DNA of 64,000 nt from Osedax frankpressi (lineage: Eukaryota > Annelida > Polychaeta > Sabellida > Siboglinidae): NCBI GenBank assembly GCA_964035775.1, contig OZ038316.1:19268851-19332850 (forward strand), read 5' to 3'. Position 1 is the stretch's first letter, and each line of letters begins with the position of its first letter. A model generated the notes under the pieces. It had not been told where the DNA came from. It saw only the letters and a program-made list of their open reading frames with translations, and did not search any database. A program made the translations under genes and the position numbers. Shown in pieces: positions 14,401 to 26,200 of this stretch.

Positions 14401-17400
14401 TGGTTTTCAAGTTAGGTATAGATATTGTATCATTTGGAAAACTAATTATTTATGTTGATGCTATGATTTACGAGCAGATGAAGACGAGATACTAATTTAA
14501 CTATATCATCATATATCTAGTAATATTACTAAGATACTTATACAATTACAGGCTAATGAATCAATACTACTTAAAGAACTACACTAACCTGGCGGTAACC
14601 AGTGATGGAGTGTTTCTGCTTCAGGAAAGTGTTGACGTCTTGGTAGGCTTTTCCGCTGAGCAGGTCGGCGTAACATCGATAGCTGTTCAGGTAGCGAATG
14701 GGTCCGGACGTGTTACCTGCGCATATGCGAATAGTTTTTTAACAAATAATGTAAAGGAACACAGTAAATATCCATGAAAGCACGAGAAAAATGAGATTTT
14801 TTGTTTATTAGAACATTAGAAAACTTATATTTTAATTATATTTAAAATATATTATGTTTATTTTTTATTTAATATAGTTATTTGTGAATATATAATAATT
14901 ATATCATCTGGTATCTTGCGTTATAATATTGTAATTATTATATAACATGTTTATAATATAAATAAATTCTATAATATTTCGAAATAAAAAATAGATTTGT
15001 AGCCATTATTGTAAAAATGAAATCAGCTGAAAACATATCCAATTGAATTTAACTATAGTTACATATTGTATTCATAAATCACATTGAAAAATCTCGATCT
15101 AATAATGGGATCTAGGTTTCTGGTTATAGGGTGTAAAATAAGCTATGGTTAGTACGTTATTGCTAAGCTTGTAGTTATCAATGCGCTATATATAGAAATA
15201 TTTTATACAATAAGCTGAGCATAGGCGTTAGTTCAGAGCGAATATCGTACTCCATACACTCTACATAAAACAGACCTTTGAAGATGGCGATAGCCCGTTG
15301 CACATAGTCCTGTACGAGCTCCTCGTCGCCCTTTACCGACCGCAATAGCAACTTGCGGTGTTTCATCTCGCCGAAGAGTCCGATCTCGACGCGAGGTAGT
15401 CCGTCTCCGCCCGTTATCGCCTCATCGAAACAACGCATCATCGTATCGCAGCAGTCGTGAAACGTCGGATCGAAAACAATCTTTGGATCGGCGACCTTCA
15501 GGTGAATCAGAAAGATGTTCTTCACGGTGAACTCTAGCTCGCTGTAACTGTTCGTGAACATGTTTCCGTGCTGCGTGAGGGAGTTGGGTGTGAACGACTT
15601 TGGGGAAAAGCAGGAGAAATATAGATGAAGTGTATAACGGAAAGATTATAAACGATATTATAAAGGGAGTATATATAATTGGATGTGGGTAGTTATTTGG
15701 TTAGATATATGTTATGTTTCTTTGCGTTACCTGTATTCAAATAAGATATTATATGGTAAATATTGAAATATTTATTACGCAATCCGGACTAATATATGGT
15801 GCGAATTCTGGTAGAACAAAACACTCACCTTATGGATCTTAATGAAGTCGAGGAACTCCTTGAGCGAGTTGACCACCGCCGACCTCAGTTGCAACGACAT
15901 TAGCACCGCAACGCTAGCGAAGAATTCCTGAACCAATTCCGTAGAGTCTACGTCGTTATCAGGCACCAAGTGTTGCCAGTAGTGTTTGTTATTGACGAAC
16001 AGCTGAGCGCACTCAGGCAACCATCTGAGAATTGAGGTGTTTATTTATGTAGTACTTTTTAATTTCAATTACTATATATTAATATAAATAGACATTGTAA
16101 ATAGTAGTTAAATATAAGCAGTATTGGCACGAAATGATATAATTCGTAGTTGATAATTACTGATTATATATTGTTAACTACTAATACAACTGATAATATT
16201 CTGGTATATATTAGATACTTTTCTAACTTATTTTTTAGAATCAAGTGAGCAGACATGCATTGATCCTTGACTAGTTCCTCGAATTCCATCGGCTGAAGAG
16301 GTAAATCAGCGTCTAAAAGTTCTTCTTTTTGAATGAAACGAACGTTCTGATATCTAATTCAAAGGGAAAACAAATAAGATTAATGATGAGTGATTAAAAT
16401 AAAGGATTCTTTGATAGTAAAGTGATAACAAAATGTTAAAATTAAATTAATAAATTCGTAAATGAAAATTGTATAATATTTGTTTTCAAATATTCAGATA
16501 GATTTATAAATATTCTCTACTGACTTATCATCCCAGAGTTTCTTAAGTTCCAGCATCATTGGGTTGATAGAAAATAGGTGCTTTGCGATCTTTGAATGCG
16601 CGATTTTGTAAGAGTTATGCCAAGGTACTGGTGCTCGGACAACTCTATACAAAATGTTCGCGATAAGTTAGCATAAGATAGAATCAGGTGAAAAGAATAT
16701 TAACGTTTTTAAATTATTCTAAATAAGAATTATAAAAGATAGTTTGTAAAATACCAGAATTATGATATAAATGTATAGGTTTCAAAAATAGAGGTGGTTT
16801 GCAAAATTGAAACAAAGGTTGTTATAGAAAGTTATTAAGTTAATATTAAAGTATTGTTCAATAATTATAACATCTGGAATATATTTATTTAATTACCTTA
16901 TAGGATATACTTTCGGGATAGTTTTTATGTTTAATCGATCTTTCTCCACTGGATCTTTCAGTATATAGTCGACTGTTGGAAGAGATTATATTTTATTTTA
17001 AAATATTTGTATCGCATAATTAATTAATATATATAATAATAAAATCGTATGCAATTTAATCAAATATAGCAGGCATATTTTTGATAACATGCTACTATAT
17101 CAAGCATAAGATCAAGTAAAATATCTATAACATAAGTTAAAATGATAATAAAATACTGTAGGTCTTACAGAAAACAATAGATTATAGATAGCGAAATATA
17201 CAAAATGCAGAGGTTGGATTACAAACCGATGGATCTCCTGACGCTTAGCTCGTAGTCCTTGGCAACTTCCTCGACTAGATGTGTGTAACACTCAGAGGTG
17301 CGGTGGTGCGTGTAGGGAATCAAATGGCGAATGCGCTCCATCTGTGCGCGCGGCAATCCAGATAACGTACGCGAGTCCATCCCGTGCAAAATGTAGTGTT

Positions 17401-18319
17401 GGTATCTCTGTAGATATAGATCATTACAGTAAGTATACTTACTAGATAAACTAGTTATATTTCGACCATAGCATTATATTCCTTTTGCAATTTAAATACA
17501 TAAAATATAATAATTCAATCTTGAAATTTAGTTGAATTATTATTATATGTTAAGGTTCAAAAATGAGTTTGACGACTTCAATTTAACTTCTAGGTATTTA
17601 CAGAGCTATATGTGTATAATGTATATTAATGATTCAATTAGAGATTAAAAAAACAGGTGTAAGTATTGAATTAATATCGTTTCATGAAAATCGTATATTA
17701 TTATTAGATTAATTATTCATAAAATATGTTTTATTTTATAGTTTTTGTTTTAATATAACTATATATATATATTTATTTATTTATTTAACTCTATATAAAA
17801 TGCCCAGAAATTATCTATAGTGGGGATTTTAAATTCAAATAACTACATCGGATAGTTAGACACGCGTTTCGTACATTCACATATACGATGCTTGACGCGT
17901 GGCCTAGATCCGTACAGACCTCGTAGTCGATGGCGTGAGGTGTGTGTCCGCTATTACGCTTCTTCTCTTCGCGACGAATGATAGTCAACTGTTGCATGGG
18001 AGATATGGGACGACTCACCGCCGTCGTGGTAGTCTTCGAACCGTACCTGACAATAACTCCGCCGCAACCCAGACTAGACTCGCTCGCCTCCTTTAATTGC
18101 GTCCAGCTGTCCACTTCCTCGCAACTTAGGTAGTGAAAATCAACATCGTTACGAATATCGATATCATATTTCATATATACAAATTAATGGGGTGCATTTA
18201 TGAATATATGTATCAGTTAATTCACTGCGATTGTATTTTATTTGTGTTATTATTTCTAATATACATATATTTTGAAAAATTACTCTATCACATGTGTGCA
18301 ATTTAATTATAAATATATA

Positions 18320-18361
<42 letters not shown>

Positions 18362-20675
18362 ATATAATGTGTAATATATACTATAGCGTGTACTATATAC
18401 AATGTGATATCATTATAACTGATTTAATACGATTTCTATAAGGCACACAATAAGTTGAAAATATATAACTAGTAGTTATTAATTAGTATATTAATTAATT
18501 AGTTGTATAATTATATTACAGTCAATAAATCCCATTAGAGCCATTAATAATATATGGAATATAATGTACTTATGGCATATTAATTAAAGTTAACATTTAC
18601 TAATAAATATGATAAATTAAATACATGTGTTAACTATAATTTTAATATGAAGACATAAAATATGATAAATCTACGAATTAAGTTCAAATACAAACCTGTC
18701 GCTATCTCTGAGTATACTAGATCGAGCTCCTAATTTTCTTTGGTAATCTAGTTTTAAATTAGTCATATTATGTACATGAAGTTGAACAATGCTACGAATA
18801 TAAATGCTATGCCATAGCTCCTGCAATAAAAACACTAATTACCGAAATCTACATCGACGCAGGATCGCTCGAATTATCGACTTCGTGAATCGGCTAACCA
18901 TTATTTCCCCTTCTTGACCTCTTCTTGGTGAGCAGTTTAATCTTTAAGAGACCCGCCGAAGGCGTGTAGTTGTTGGCGATCGATTCACTAGGCGTACGAT
19001 AGTGTCGCTGTTCCTTGAACGGAGCTTGCAGCGTCCACGACGTGTCGTTCATAATCGGAGGATGCGTCGAGTGTTTCACCACCAACTATTGGCCAACGGT
19101 TACAGCAGGATTAGCGGACTAAACAATACGCAAGGTAGTACGCGATAACAATGGATCGCTGCAGCATCTACATCACCGTTGTCTAGTCGCAATCCGTATA
19201 TGCTAAGCAGTTTATGTACTTTTTGACGTGACCATAGATGTATCTAAGTTCATTGCATTGGTGTTTAGAATATACCTTTAACTTACTATAAGAGAACCAA
19301 TTAGAATATCTACTACTAAAATAACTACGCAACCAGCATTCCCAATTTTATTAATAATACGAATAACCCCAAGGACTCGAATTTGACATCAAGCTAAACT
19401 TTTACAAACAGATCATTTCCAGAAATAGACCACAACTTACCATGTATATATCTTACAGAAACCCTATGCTTAAATACATATAAATACTGCCAAATTAATT
19501 ACACATTAATACTTTTACCATTCAATTATTGCAACACATTACTCATTGGATAAACTAAGACAACTCTGAAAAGACTAGAATGAATTATAAACAGAAGTAT
19601 CTGATTAATTTATAAACTCAAAAAAGATGACTACATTATAACCATACTTGTTTATGAATCCGACTAAACTGGATAAATAATGATAAATACATCAAGTATA
19701 AAGTACTTAATCAGAAGTTAAATAGTTTTCTACTTAGGCGAAAATAGTCAATTTCCTTACATTTGTTGTTCCCCATACTTACCTAGTTCCCCTACACTTA
19801 CCTAGTTCCCCTACACTTACCTAGTTTCCCTACAATGTAGGACCTACATCAGCTTACTTTCATTTTACTTTATTTTATTGTTCCTTTATATTTATTAATT
19901 ACGTTTCGTTTACACATTGTAGAACATTTGTACACACATTAAATTATTTGTGTATAATAAATTCTTCCTACAAAACACACAATATCAATTGATTTTATTG
20001 TACCCATCTAATCAACCTTATTCACATAACTCTCAAACCTCATATAATTGCGTTGTTTCGCCAATTTTCTCCGGAAGGGGACGAGCAACTTTCATAGCAC
20101 AGTACGAATCTGGTAAATGATCTCCTATCAAGAGTATTTCTTCCGGCAACACCTGCGAATAAGTATATATATACTATTATGGTTGGGTAGTGTTTATGAT
20201 TCTGGGTAAAAGTTACATTTTTGAATTTAGAGAAAATTTTGAAATAATTAATTATTATTATTAAACATAATGTGCATAACTATAATGTTTGCAATGGTGT
20301 ATTGAAATGTATTTAAATTATTTAATATAAATATGCCTACGTTTATATGTACATAATACCATATCTTTATTATATTTGCATTGATAAATGTATGATAGGA
20401 TATACGTGCTCCTTATGGAGCAATTGTTTATTTATAATGAAAATATTCCCTTTGCCATAATTTGTATACGAGATATAAATTAGTTGATCCACTAATTAGT
20501 CATTTGTACGGTGACATTCCATAATAAAATATCAGTTTTGATACTTAATATCACTAATTGTCTTTTAGGCTTAAATTTTAAAATAAGCACATCATTTGAT
20601 AGGCAGTCTTCTCAAATATAAGAATAGTGAATATTTGTACAGAATGATTATAAGAAGTATATTGTATGCACCCCT

Positions 20676-20743
<68 letters not shown>

Positions 20744-21806
20744 GATTATATATATGTGTATACGAAGGATTAATATAAGCTTTGTATATACAGATTGTCT
20801 TAAAAATAGAACACAGAACGAATTAACAATAAATCGTCGAACAATTATGGGAATACGGAGTTACTATAATTTAATAAGCTGTGTATTGTGTCAATAGGCT
20901 GTCATTTCGGGACAATTAGTCTAATAGAGCTAATGGTAGCCTATTATTGATAGAGCATAGTCGTCTTATAACTGTAGTTTGTACAAGAAGCTATAATATA
21001 TTAGTTTTGTTTCATAGCTTAGATAGATATATATTACTAAAATATAATTGCAGATTGTCGCATTGCTCGAGTGGAGTTCGAATACAATGAATTGTAAATA
21101 AAATGGGTAACTTTAGAGGCAAATACGTGTTTGCTAAAGATATCAGGACGCTGTTAATATTCCTAGAAATTAAAGCACTATACAATCTGAATAAATCTAA
21201 ACTTCTGAATCTAATAAACTGAGTTGAAAGTGGTCATAAAAAATATTAGAGTAAGTATGTATTGTTTATTTAATTTGAAATCGGGGGTAGGAAGGAAATG
21301 AATTGAAACATAAATTAAAATATAATCCAAGTTACATTGTATTTAGTATATTTGTATCTGCTTATGCGAATAACTGGATAAGGTGCGGACCGTAGGTATA
21401 TTGCAATAGATCAGGGATTCAATATAGAATACTTAGACTTAAAATTGTATGCGTAAGTAATTGATTATAATTAACCAACTTTTGTTAAAACCTAAATATC
21501 TAAACCAAGAGCATATTAGATGAATGTGAGAAATTTGTTGATAATTATAAGTTTAACTCAAGCAAATTTGTTGGTTGGGATGAAAGTATATACAATACGA
21601 TATAATACTATACAATACAATACAATACAATACAATATATATATATACAATTTACATATTTCATTTATAATATATATCAAATTTATATATGTATGTTTCA
21701 TATTTCACAAACATTATACAGTAATAATCTATTTGTTTATATTACTAGCAATTATATAATAATAACAAACCTCGGACCTCTTTATACGTTGACTTGGAAA
21801 ACTCAT
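1..21806 (-). CDS. DNAH3: Axonemal dynein heavy chain, DNAH3-type (5' part, runs off left edge)
   Basis: Motor subunit of an inner-arm axonemal dynein, an ATP-driven minus-end microtubule motor of motile cilia. Exons in transcription order: 21771-21806, 20039-20152, 18899-19085, 18696-18747, 17920-18124, 17227-17407, 16897-16972, 16525-16644, 16228-16353, 15829-16024, 15276-15597, 14589-14716, 14043-14221, 13557-13650, 13366-13456, 12898-13088, 12518-12664, 10512-10596, 10087-10184, 9727-9840, 9389-9480, 9126-9240, 8597-8767, 6949-7056, 6516-6670, 6055-6256, 5817-5948, 5487-5561, [missing exons], 3079-3263, 2779-2976, 2069-2270, 1728-1880, 1581-1658, 1274-1418, 1000-1130, 627-732, 1-219. Every junction keeps phase, except that the gap cannot be checked. 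About 1264 residues precede the gap and 472 follow it. DNAH3 is preferred over DNAH7/12 because the N-terminus carries a [12 protein letters not shown]...SESIANNY block and an RPISPMQQL block that I recall from DNAH3. The start codon ([12 protein letters not shown]) and the fourth exon are the least certain. Confidence 0.94.
300..410. repeat. (TA)n-(TG)n compound microsatellite
   Basis: A run of TA dinucleotides followed by TG dinucleotides with a few interruptions, in the dynein intron between exons 1-219 and 627-732. The open reading frame through it is a by-product of the repeat. Confidence 0.95.
3290..4040. repeat. 14-bp minisatellite in dynein intron
   Basis: On the dynein sense (minus) strand the unit is close to CTCCTCACTACATC, repeated with many one-base and length variants over about 575 bp (roughly 3440-4015). 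The segment 3316-3432 is a longer near-duplication containing GGGGCAGGAGTGA twice. The transcript side is pyrimidine-rich. It lies immediately upstream of the AAA1 Walker B exon and borders the assembly gap. Confidence 0.95.
4181..4380. other. Assembly gap (200 N)
   Basis: A run of exactly 200 undetermined bases. The round length suggests a placeholder rather than a measured gap. Homology says about 130-140 codons of dynein are missing between the exons at 5487 and 3263, which is more than 200 bases can hold, so the true gap is probably longer. Confidence 0.98.
4381..5486. other. AT-rich intronic sequence, nothing recognised
   Basis: Very AT-rich sequence between the gap and the dynein exon at 5487. 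I looked on the minus strand for the expected linker and AAA1 blocks (LVRGKL, DVHARDV, YLGN, GPAGTGKT) and saw none. Confidence 0.7.
5487..10596 (-). other. DNAH3: Dynein linker-domain (DHC_N2) exons
   Basis: Eleven exons encode about residues 816-1264, the linker that swings across the AAA ring. Signature stretches are [12 protein letters not shown] (9727-9840), [18 protein letters not shown] (9126-9240), [13 protein letters not shown] (8597-8767), [20 protein letters not shown] (6949-7056), [15 protein letters not shown] across 6516/6256, then [34 protein letters not shown] and the [18 protein letters not shown] junction (5817/5561). These follow the canonical order of dynein N2 regions. 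The last exon before the assembly gap is 5487-5561. Confidence 0.93.
7057..8596. other. Large dynein intron with AT microsatellite
   Basis: A 1.5-kb intron between the dynein exons 8597-8767 and 6949-7056. It contains (TA)n blocks around 8410-8480 and no recognisable coding sequence or element. Confidence 0.75.
10690..12393. repeat. 13-bp satellite, about 131 near-perfect copies, in a dynein intron
   Basis: The unit AATTATAATAAAG repeats head to tail for about 1.70 kb with no variant that I can see. It occupies almost all of the 1.9-kb intron between exons 12518-12664 and 10512-10596. About 125 nt separate it from the donor and about 95 nt from the acceptor. Such homogeneity implies very recent expansion, ongoing conversion, or assembly smoothing. 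Confidence 0.98.
18313..18356. repeat. (TA)n microsatellite
   Basis: Simple TA repeat in the dynein intron between exons 18696-18747 and 17920-18124. Confidence 0.9.
19789..19833. repeat. Short triplicate of about 20 bp
   Basis: Three consecutive near-identical copies around the core CTTACCTAGTTCCCCTAC, in the dynein intron upstream of exon 18899-19085. Confidence 0.8.
20683..20741. repeat. (TA)n microsatellite in dynein intron 1
   Basis: About 59 bp of alternating TA, in the 1.6-kb first coding intron. The rest of that intron (20153-21770) shows no recognisable element. Confidence 0.92.
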
Positions 21807-21843
21807 TTTAAAATCCTTTTTTATCAATTTAAATAAATCACAT

Positions 21844-23270
21844 CTGAAATTAGTGTATAACGTAATCAGCAGTTATCTGGTATAATATATTTGATTAGAT
21901 TATTTTATAGCATACGAGGTTTGTGAATCAAAGTGAATCTATGTATTTCATTGAAATTGATAGCAACACAACACGTTATAATAATGTAAAGATAGATCAA
22001 AAATAGTTGTAATGTACTAGACATGCAAAGTAATATGTATGCATGAGGACAAGATATATCTTATACTTTGTAATATATTTATATTGCATATTATATAAAA
22101 CGTCCAGATAAATATACTTAAACATATGTTTAGTAACGAGAAGAAATATAAACAATGAGCTTTAAAAAGAAATAGCACAACGCAGAATTTTTCTATGGTA
22201 AATTCATAGTGATATTATGAAGCTATTACAAATATATGTTACACGCTTATTATAGAATAAGAATTATAGAACGTATAGTTGAGATTATAATTCATTTAAA
22301 GATTATAATTAAATATTGCGTTTAAGTGTACTTAGTAATTTTGAGTGAGAATTTATTAAAATATATATATATATATATTTGTAACATTTTTATTTTTCAA
22401 ATAGCTCTCGATGATAAAAGTAAAGTTGTATCTGTTAAGATGTGATCTCTGAAAGAATATACGTATATTCTTACTTATGACAATATAAAAAATTAGTTAT
22501 TCTTATTACCTCGAATTATGTGCAATATTTTATAGAATATAAGTTGTACTATGTAAATATAATTAGGTAATAAATCACTATGGAAGTATAAATTATGGAA
22601 ATATATATATGTAGTATACAGGATATAGGATGTAGTATATGTAGTATATAGGATATATAAATTACATACTTTAATTATATTAAAATATTTAATTAAAAAG
22701 AGTATAATTAAATTACCGTTTTAGTAAACATTATAAAATATCATTACTACATGAAACCTGTAATAATTATAACTTAAATATACATATCCTAGGTTTTAAT
22801 ATTATAAATGTATGTATTACAATAAAGTACGAAAAACTATTATATAATAGAAATATCAAATCATTATTATAATATTATATATTATAATTATATATGTTAA
22901 AAATGTGTATCGATAAAATATGACAACCTTATAGTAAATACAAAATACTATCAATTTAACTTTAAATAAAACTAGAATATAGTTTTCGTTAATCAGGGTT
23001 CTCATAGAAACGTAAACAATATACAAAATGTCTACATTTCAAAGATCATAAATATATAAAATCTTTATCACTAGTATTTTATCTAAGTTATAATTTACAT
23101 TCTATATAAAATAAAAATATTGCTTGGCTTGTAATTTGTTTTATTCTTGTATTTTAATTATAATTATAGAATATTTTATGACATTTTAATATATTGCCAC
23201 GTTCACTTCCATATTGTTTACATTTATATTACATTTGTAATTTCGATTTTTATATAAAAAGTTTTTTCAG
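21844..23270. promoter_or_regulatory. Divergent intergenic region between dynein and GRASP
   Basis: About 1.4 kb of AT-rich DNA separates the oppositely transcribed DNAH3-type and GRASP genes, so promoters for both, possibly shared, should lie here. No TATA box can be singled out in such AT-rich sequence. The only motif of note is GTTCTCATAGAAAC at 22998-23011, a near-palindrome that fits the loose RFX X-box pattern (two half-sites with a 2-bp spacer). RFX factors are known activators of ciliary genes. Loose X-box matches are expected by chance in this much DNA, so this is only a candidate. Confidence 0.4.
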
Positions 23271-23276
23271 TACAAG

Positions 23277-26200
23277 ATGGGAGGTTCCCAGAGTACAGAA
23301 ATTCCCGGTGGTGGTACAGAAGGCTATCATGTTCTAAGGGTTAATATATATTTCGTTTACATTTTCATTTATTAGAATTGTGTAAAAAATAATTTAAATT
23401 GATGTTTTAAATATTATCAACTTCTTGATTATAGAAAATACTATCTAGTTATCTTTTTTTTGATTAGGTATGATACATATCATATTAAATAACTAATAGA
23501 GGTATTACTAATATCAATTATTACTATTATTATTATTATTATTGCATTATTAACCTAAAGGTAATCGCAGTATGTTGATAAAAATATATAATTAATTTGA
23601 TCTCAATCATTATTTTGACACATTTTTATATTATTCTAGTATTTGCATACACTTTCTGCCATCTTTAGTAATAGTAGAATGTTACCTTGATAACAATACT
23701 ATTACGATTACGTATACCATATTTAAAAGCTTAAATATTAATAAATAGGTTATTGAGTAATAATACCGATAATATAGTACTATTACTTGCTATGTTAAAC
23801 CATTTTATAAAATGATTAATTTATATATTGTATAACTTTGTATAATTTATATAGTTGATAATAGTATTATATATATCTACTATAAGATATCATTTTATTT
23901 AAACTAATGTGTCATAAATAATATTATTGATTAACAATTTTAACTAATAACAATAAAAATACTAGTAGTATTAGAATTATTTTATGATATGTTCATAATA
24001 GTAATTATTTTCAAAGTAATCTTTCAACTGAAATCAAAGTTATAAATTACATGTTTGATATTCAAAGTTTTTCTTTATAATCTGCCCAATATTTTATCAT
24101 TCAATTTTGTTCATAATTTAGAATAATCTAAATAATTATTAGATGTTATAGACAAAAGTAGACATAACTTTTTTGCATATTTAAACAAATAAAGAAGTTA
24201 ATTTTATTTCTCATTGATTAGAATTATTTAAAGATTAATGATTACCCAATATCAAATCCTTTAATTATTCTATAATTCGTATTGTAATATAAGTTTCTAT
24301 GTAGAGTTATATAGTAATTACATAATATCTGATTATTATATTTGTTATAGGTTCAGGAGAAATCTCCAGGTTCCAGTGCCGGTTTAGAAGCATTTTTTGA
24401 TTTCATAATATGTATCGGAAATACTCGATTGGTTAGAAGGGTTCAATTTTAAATTCTGTAGAATATTTATTAATAAGCTATGACATAAAATATCTTTAAA
24501 TATATTTATCATAAAATTAAATATAGACAATTGGATAACTTTAATTTGCAGAGTTCAGATAATGAAGTACTCAAAGATTTATTAAAAGCTAATATAGAAA
24601 AAGAAGTAAAATTACTTGTTTATAATAGGTTTATATTTATATATAATGTATATTAATTATATATATATATATATACTATATATTAGATAGTTATATACAT
24701 ACATAGTGATGGGCAGTGTGTTGTTTATTGAGTGATTTTGAGATGCATAAGAAATATTTTTAGCCCTGTCGCTTATTTATTTAAATCCCCTATTTATTTA
24801 AATCGCATAAACACTATCATTTAATATGGACATATATTATATAATAAAATAATATTTGAAAATGTGATTTTTATTAGCAATGTAATATTTATCTAACAAA
24901 ATAAGGCATGAAAAGTATTTATATGATTTTCTAATATATTAACAAAACTATGACTTAGTTGACTAATATAGGTATCAATAGGCAAGACTAAGGAAACAGA
25001 GTGGCCATAATCATATATAATCTATACATTAAATAAACAACAATATAATCTTAGTCATATTACCTTTGTTTAGAAAATATAGTATAATATGTCTGTTTAT
25101 TTGTATAGCACATGGAATATAATTCTGGATATAATATATTAATAACAATTATATATTATTTGCAATGTATGTGTGTGTGTGTGTGTTGATACAATATATA
25201 TTTGCTAAAGCACCAACACTGTATACATATGTATACATATGTACATATATGTTATAGATTATTATTATCTATAAAAGTTCTATTAAATTCAATTCTACCC
25301 ATAAATTATTCTTACAAATATTAATACTTTTACATATGCAAACATAATTTATATATTATCATAAATATCAACACTTCTGCATTCCATGCGGAATCTGGAG
25401 GCTTTTTAATACATATTATTATATAATATGTAGCAATATTTGATTTATTTACTTACATTTTATTGTTGAATTCGTACTTTTAGTAAATCACGGAGTACCC
25501 GCGAAGTAGATTTAATGCCAAGTGTGAATTGGGGAGGCCAAGGACTGTTGGGCATAAGCATAAGGTACCATCAATAAAACACTACATTTCATTACTTCGT
25601 ACATATATTTCAATCATAAGTAGTTATTTATTAAAGCATATTGATTAATTGAGATATTTTGAAGTCTTGATTTTACAGATTTTGTTCGTTTGAGAATGCC
25701 AATGAAAACGTTTGGCATATTCTTGAAGTTGAAAATAATTCTCCTGCTTCCGTTGCTGGCTTTGAATCTGAATCCGATTACATCATCGGAGCAGATTCGG
25801 TTCTCAATGAGGTCAGCCTATAATCGATGATTATTTAGCTGAATTCAAATTATTTCTCTATATTCTCCAAGTTATCTATTATTTCTGTTATACGCAGATG
25901 TATATATCATAGTAAATATAGATATACTTTATATTATAATCAATTTAACTAGTGTGTAATTAATATTAGAGATTCATTTATTGTTGGTGAATACATTGTA
26001 ATATTTGTTGTGATCATTTTCATAGAATTATATTTAAATAACGATTTTAACTCCACTAGTTATTATATATAGTGTTCATAGTTACAATTCCTTATTTATT
26101 TTTGATGCTAGTTTATATACATACCCCTCATGTTTCTTTCAGGACAATACGTATGTAAGTACATTAACATTCTATTATCAGTGGCAATGCAATCTTACCT

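Larger units (their letters stand above)
12518..21806 (-). other. DNAH3: Dynein tail-encoding exons (N-terminal stem)
   Basis: Seventeen exons encode about residues 1-815 of the stem that binds light and intermediate chains. Visible blocks include [18 protein letters not shown] (18899-19085), [16 protein letters not shown] across 17227/16972, [10 protein letters not shown] (16525-16644), and [16 protein letters not shown] at 15829-16024. Acidic and basic coiled stretches follow towards the linker. The 18696-18747 exon was placed by phase: its acceptor is an internal AG, because the more obvious acceptor at 18834 puts the upstream exon out of frame. Introns here are short, mostly 70-900 bp, apart from the first (1.6 kb) and second (0.95 kb). 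Confidence 0.88.

Noticed and set aside
18748-18834. Longer version of the fourth dynein exon ([17 protein letters not shown]...)
   Set aside because: No donor of the preceding exon joins it in phase. Using the internal acceptor at 18748 keeps the frame.
20895-20965. Hairpin-like AGGCT...AGCCT pairing in dynein intron 1 as a small RNA gene
   Set aside because: The stem is short and the loop long; it matches no RNA family I know.
21102-21221. Small plus-strand frame beginning [16 protein letters not shown]
   Set aside because: Short, AT-rich downstream, inside a dynein intron on the opposite strand, with no recognisable homology.
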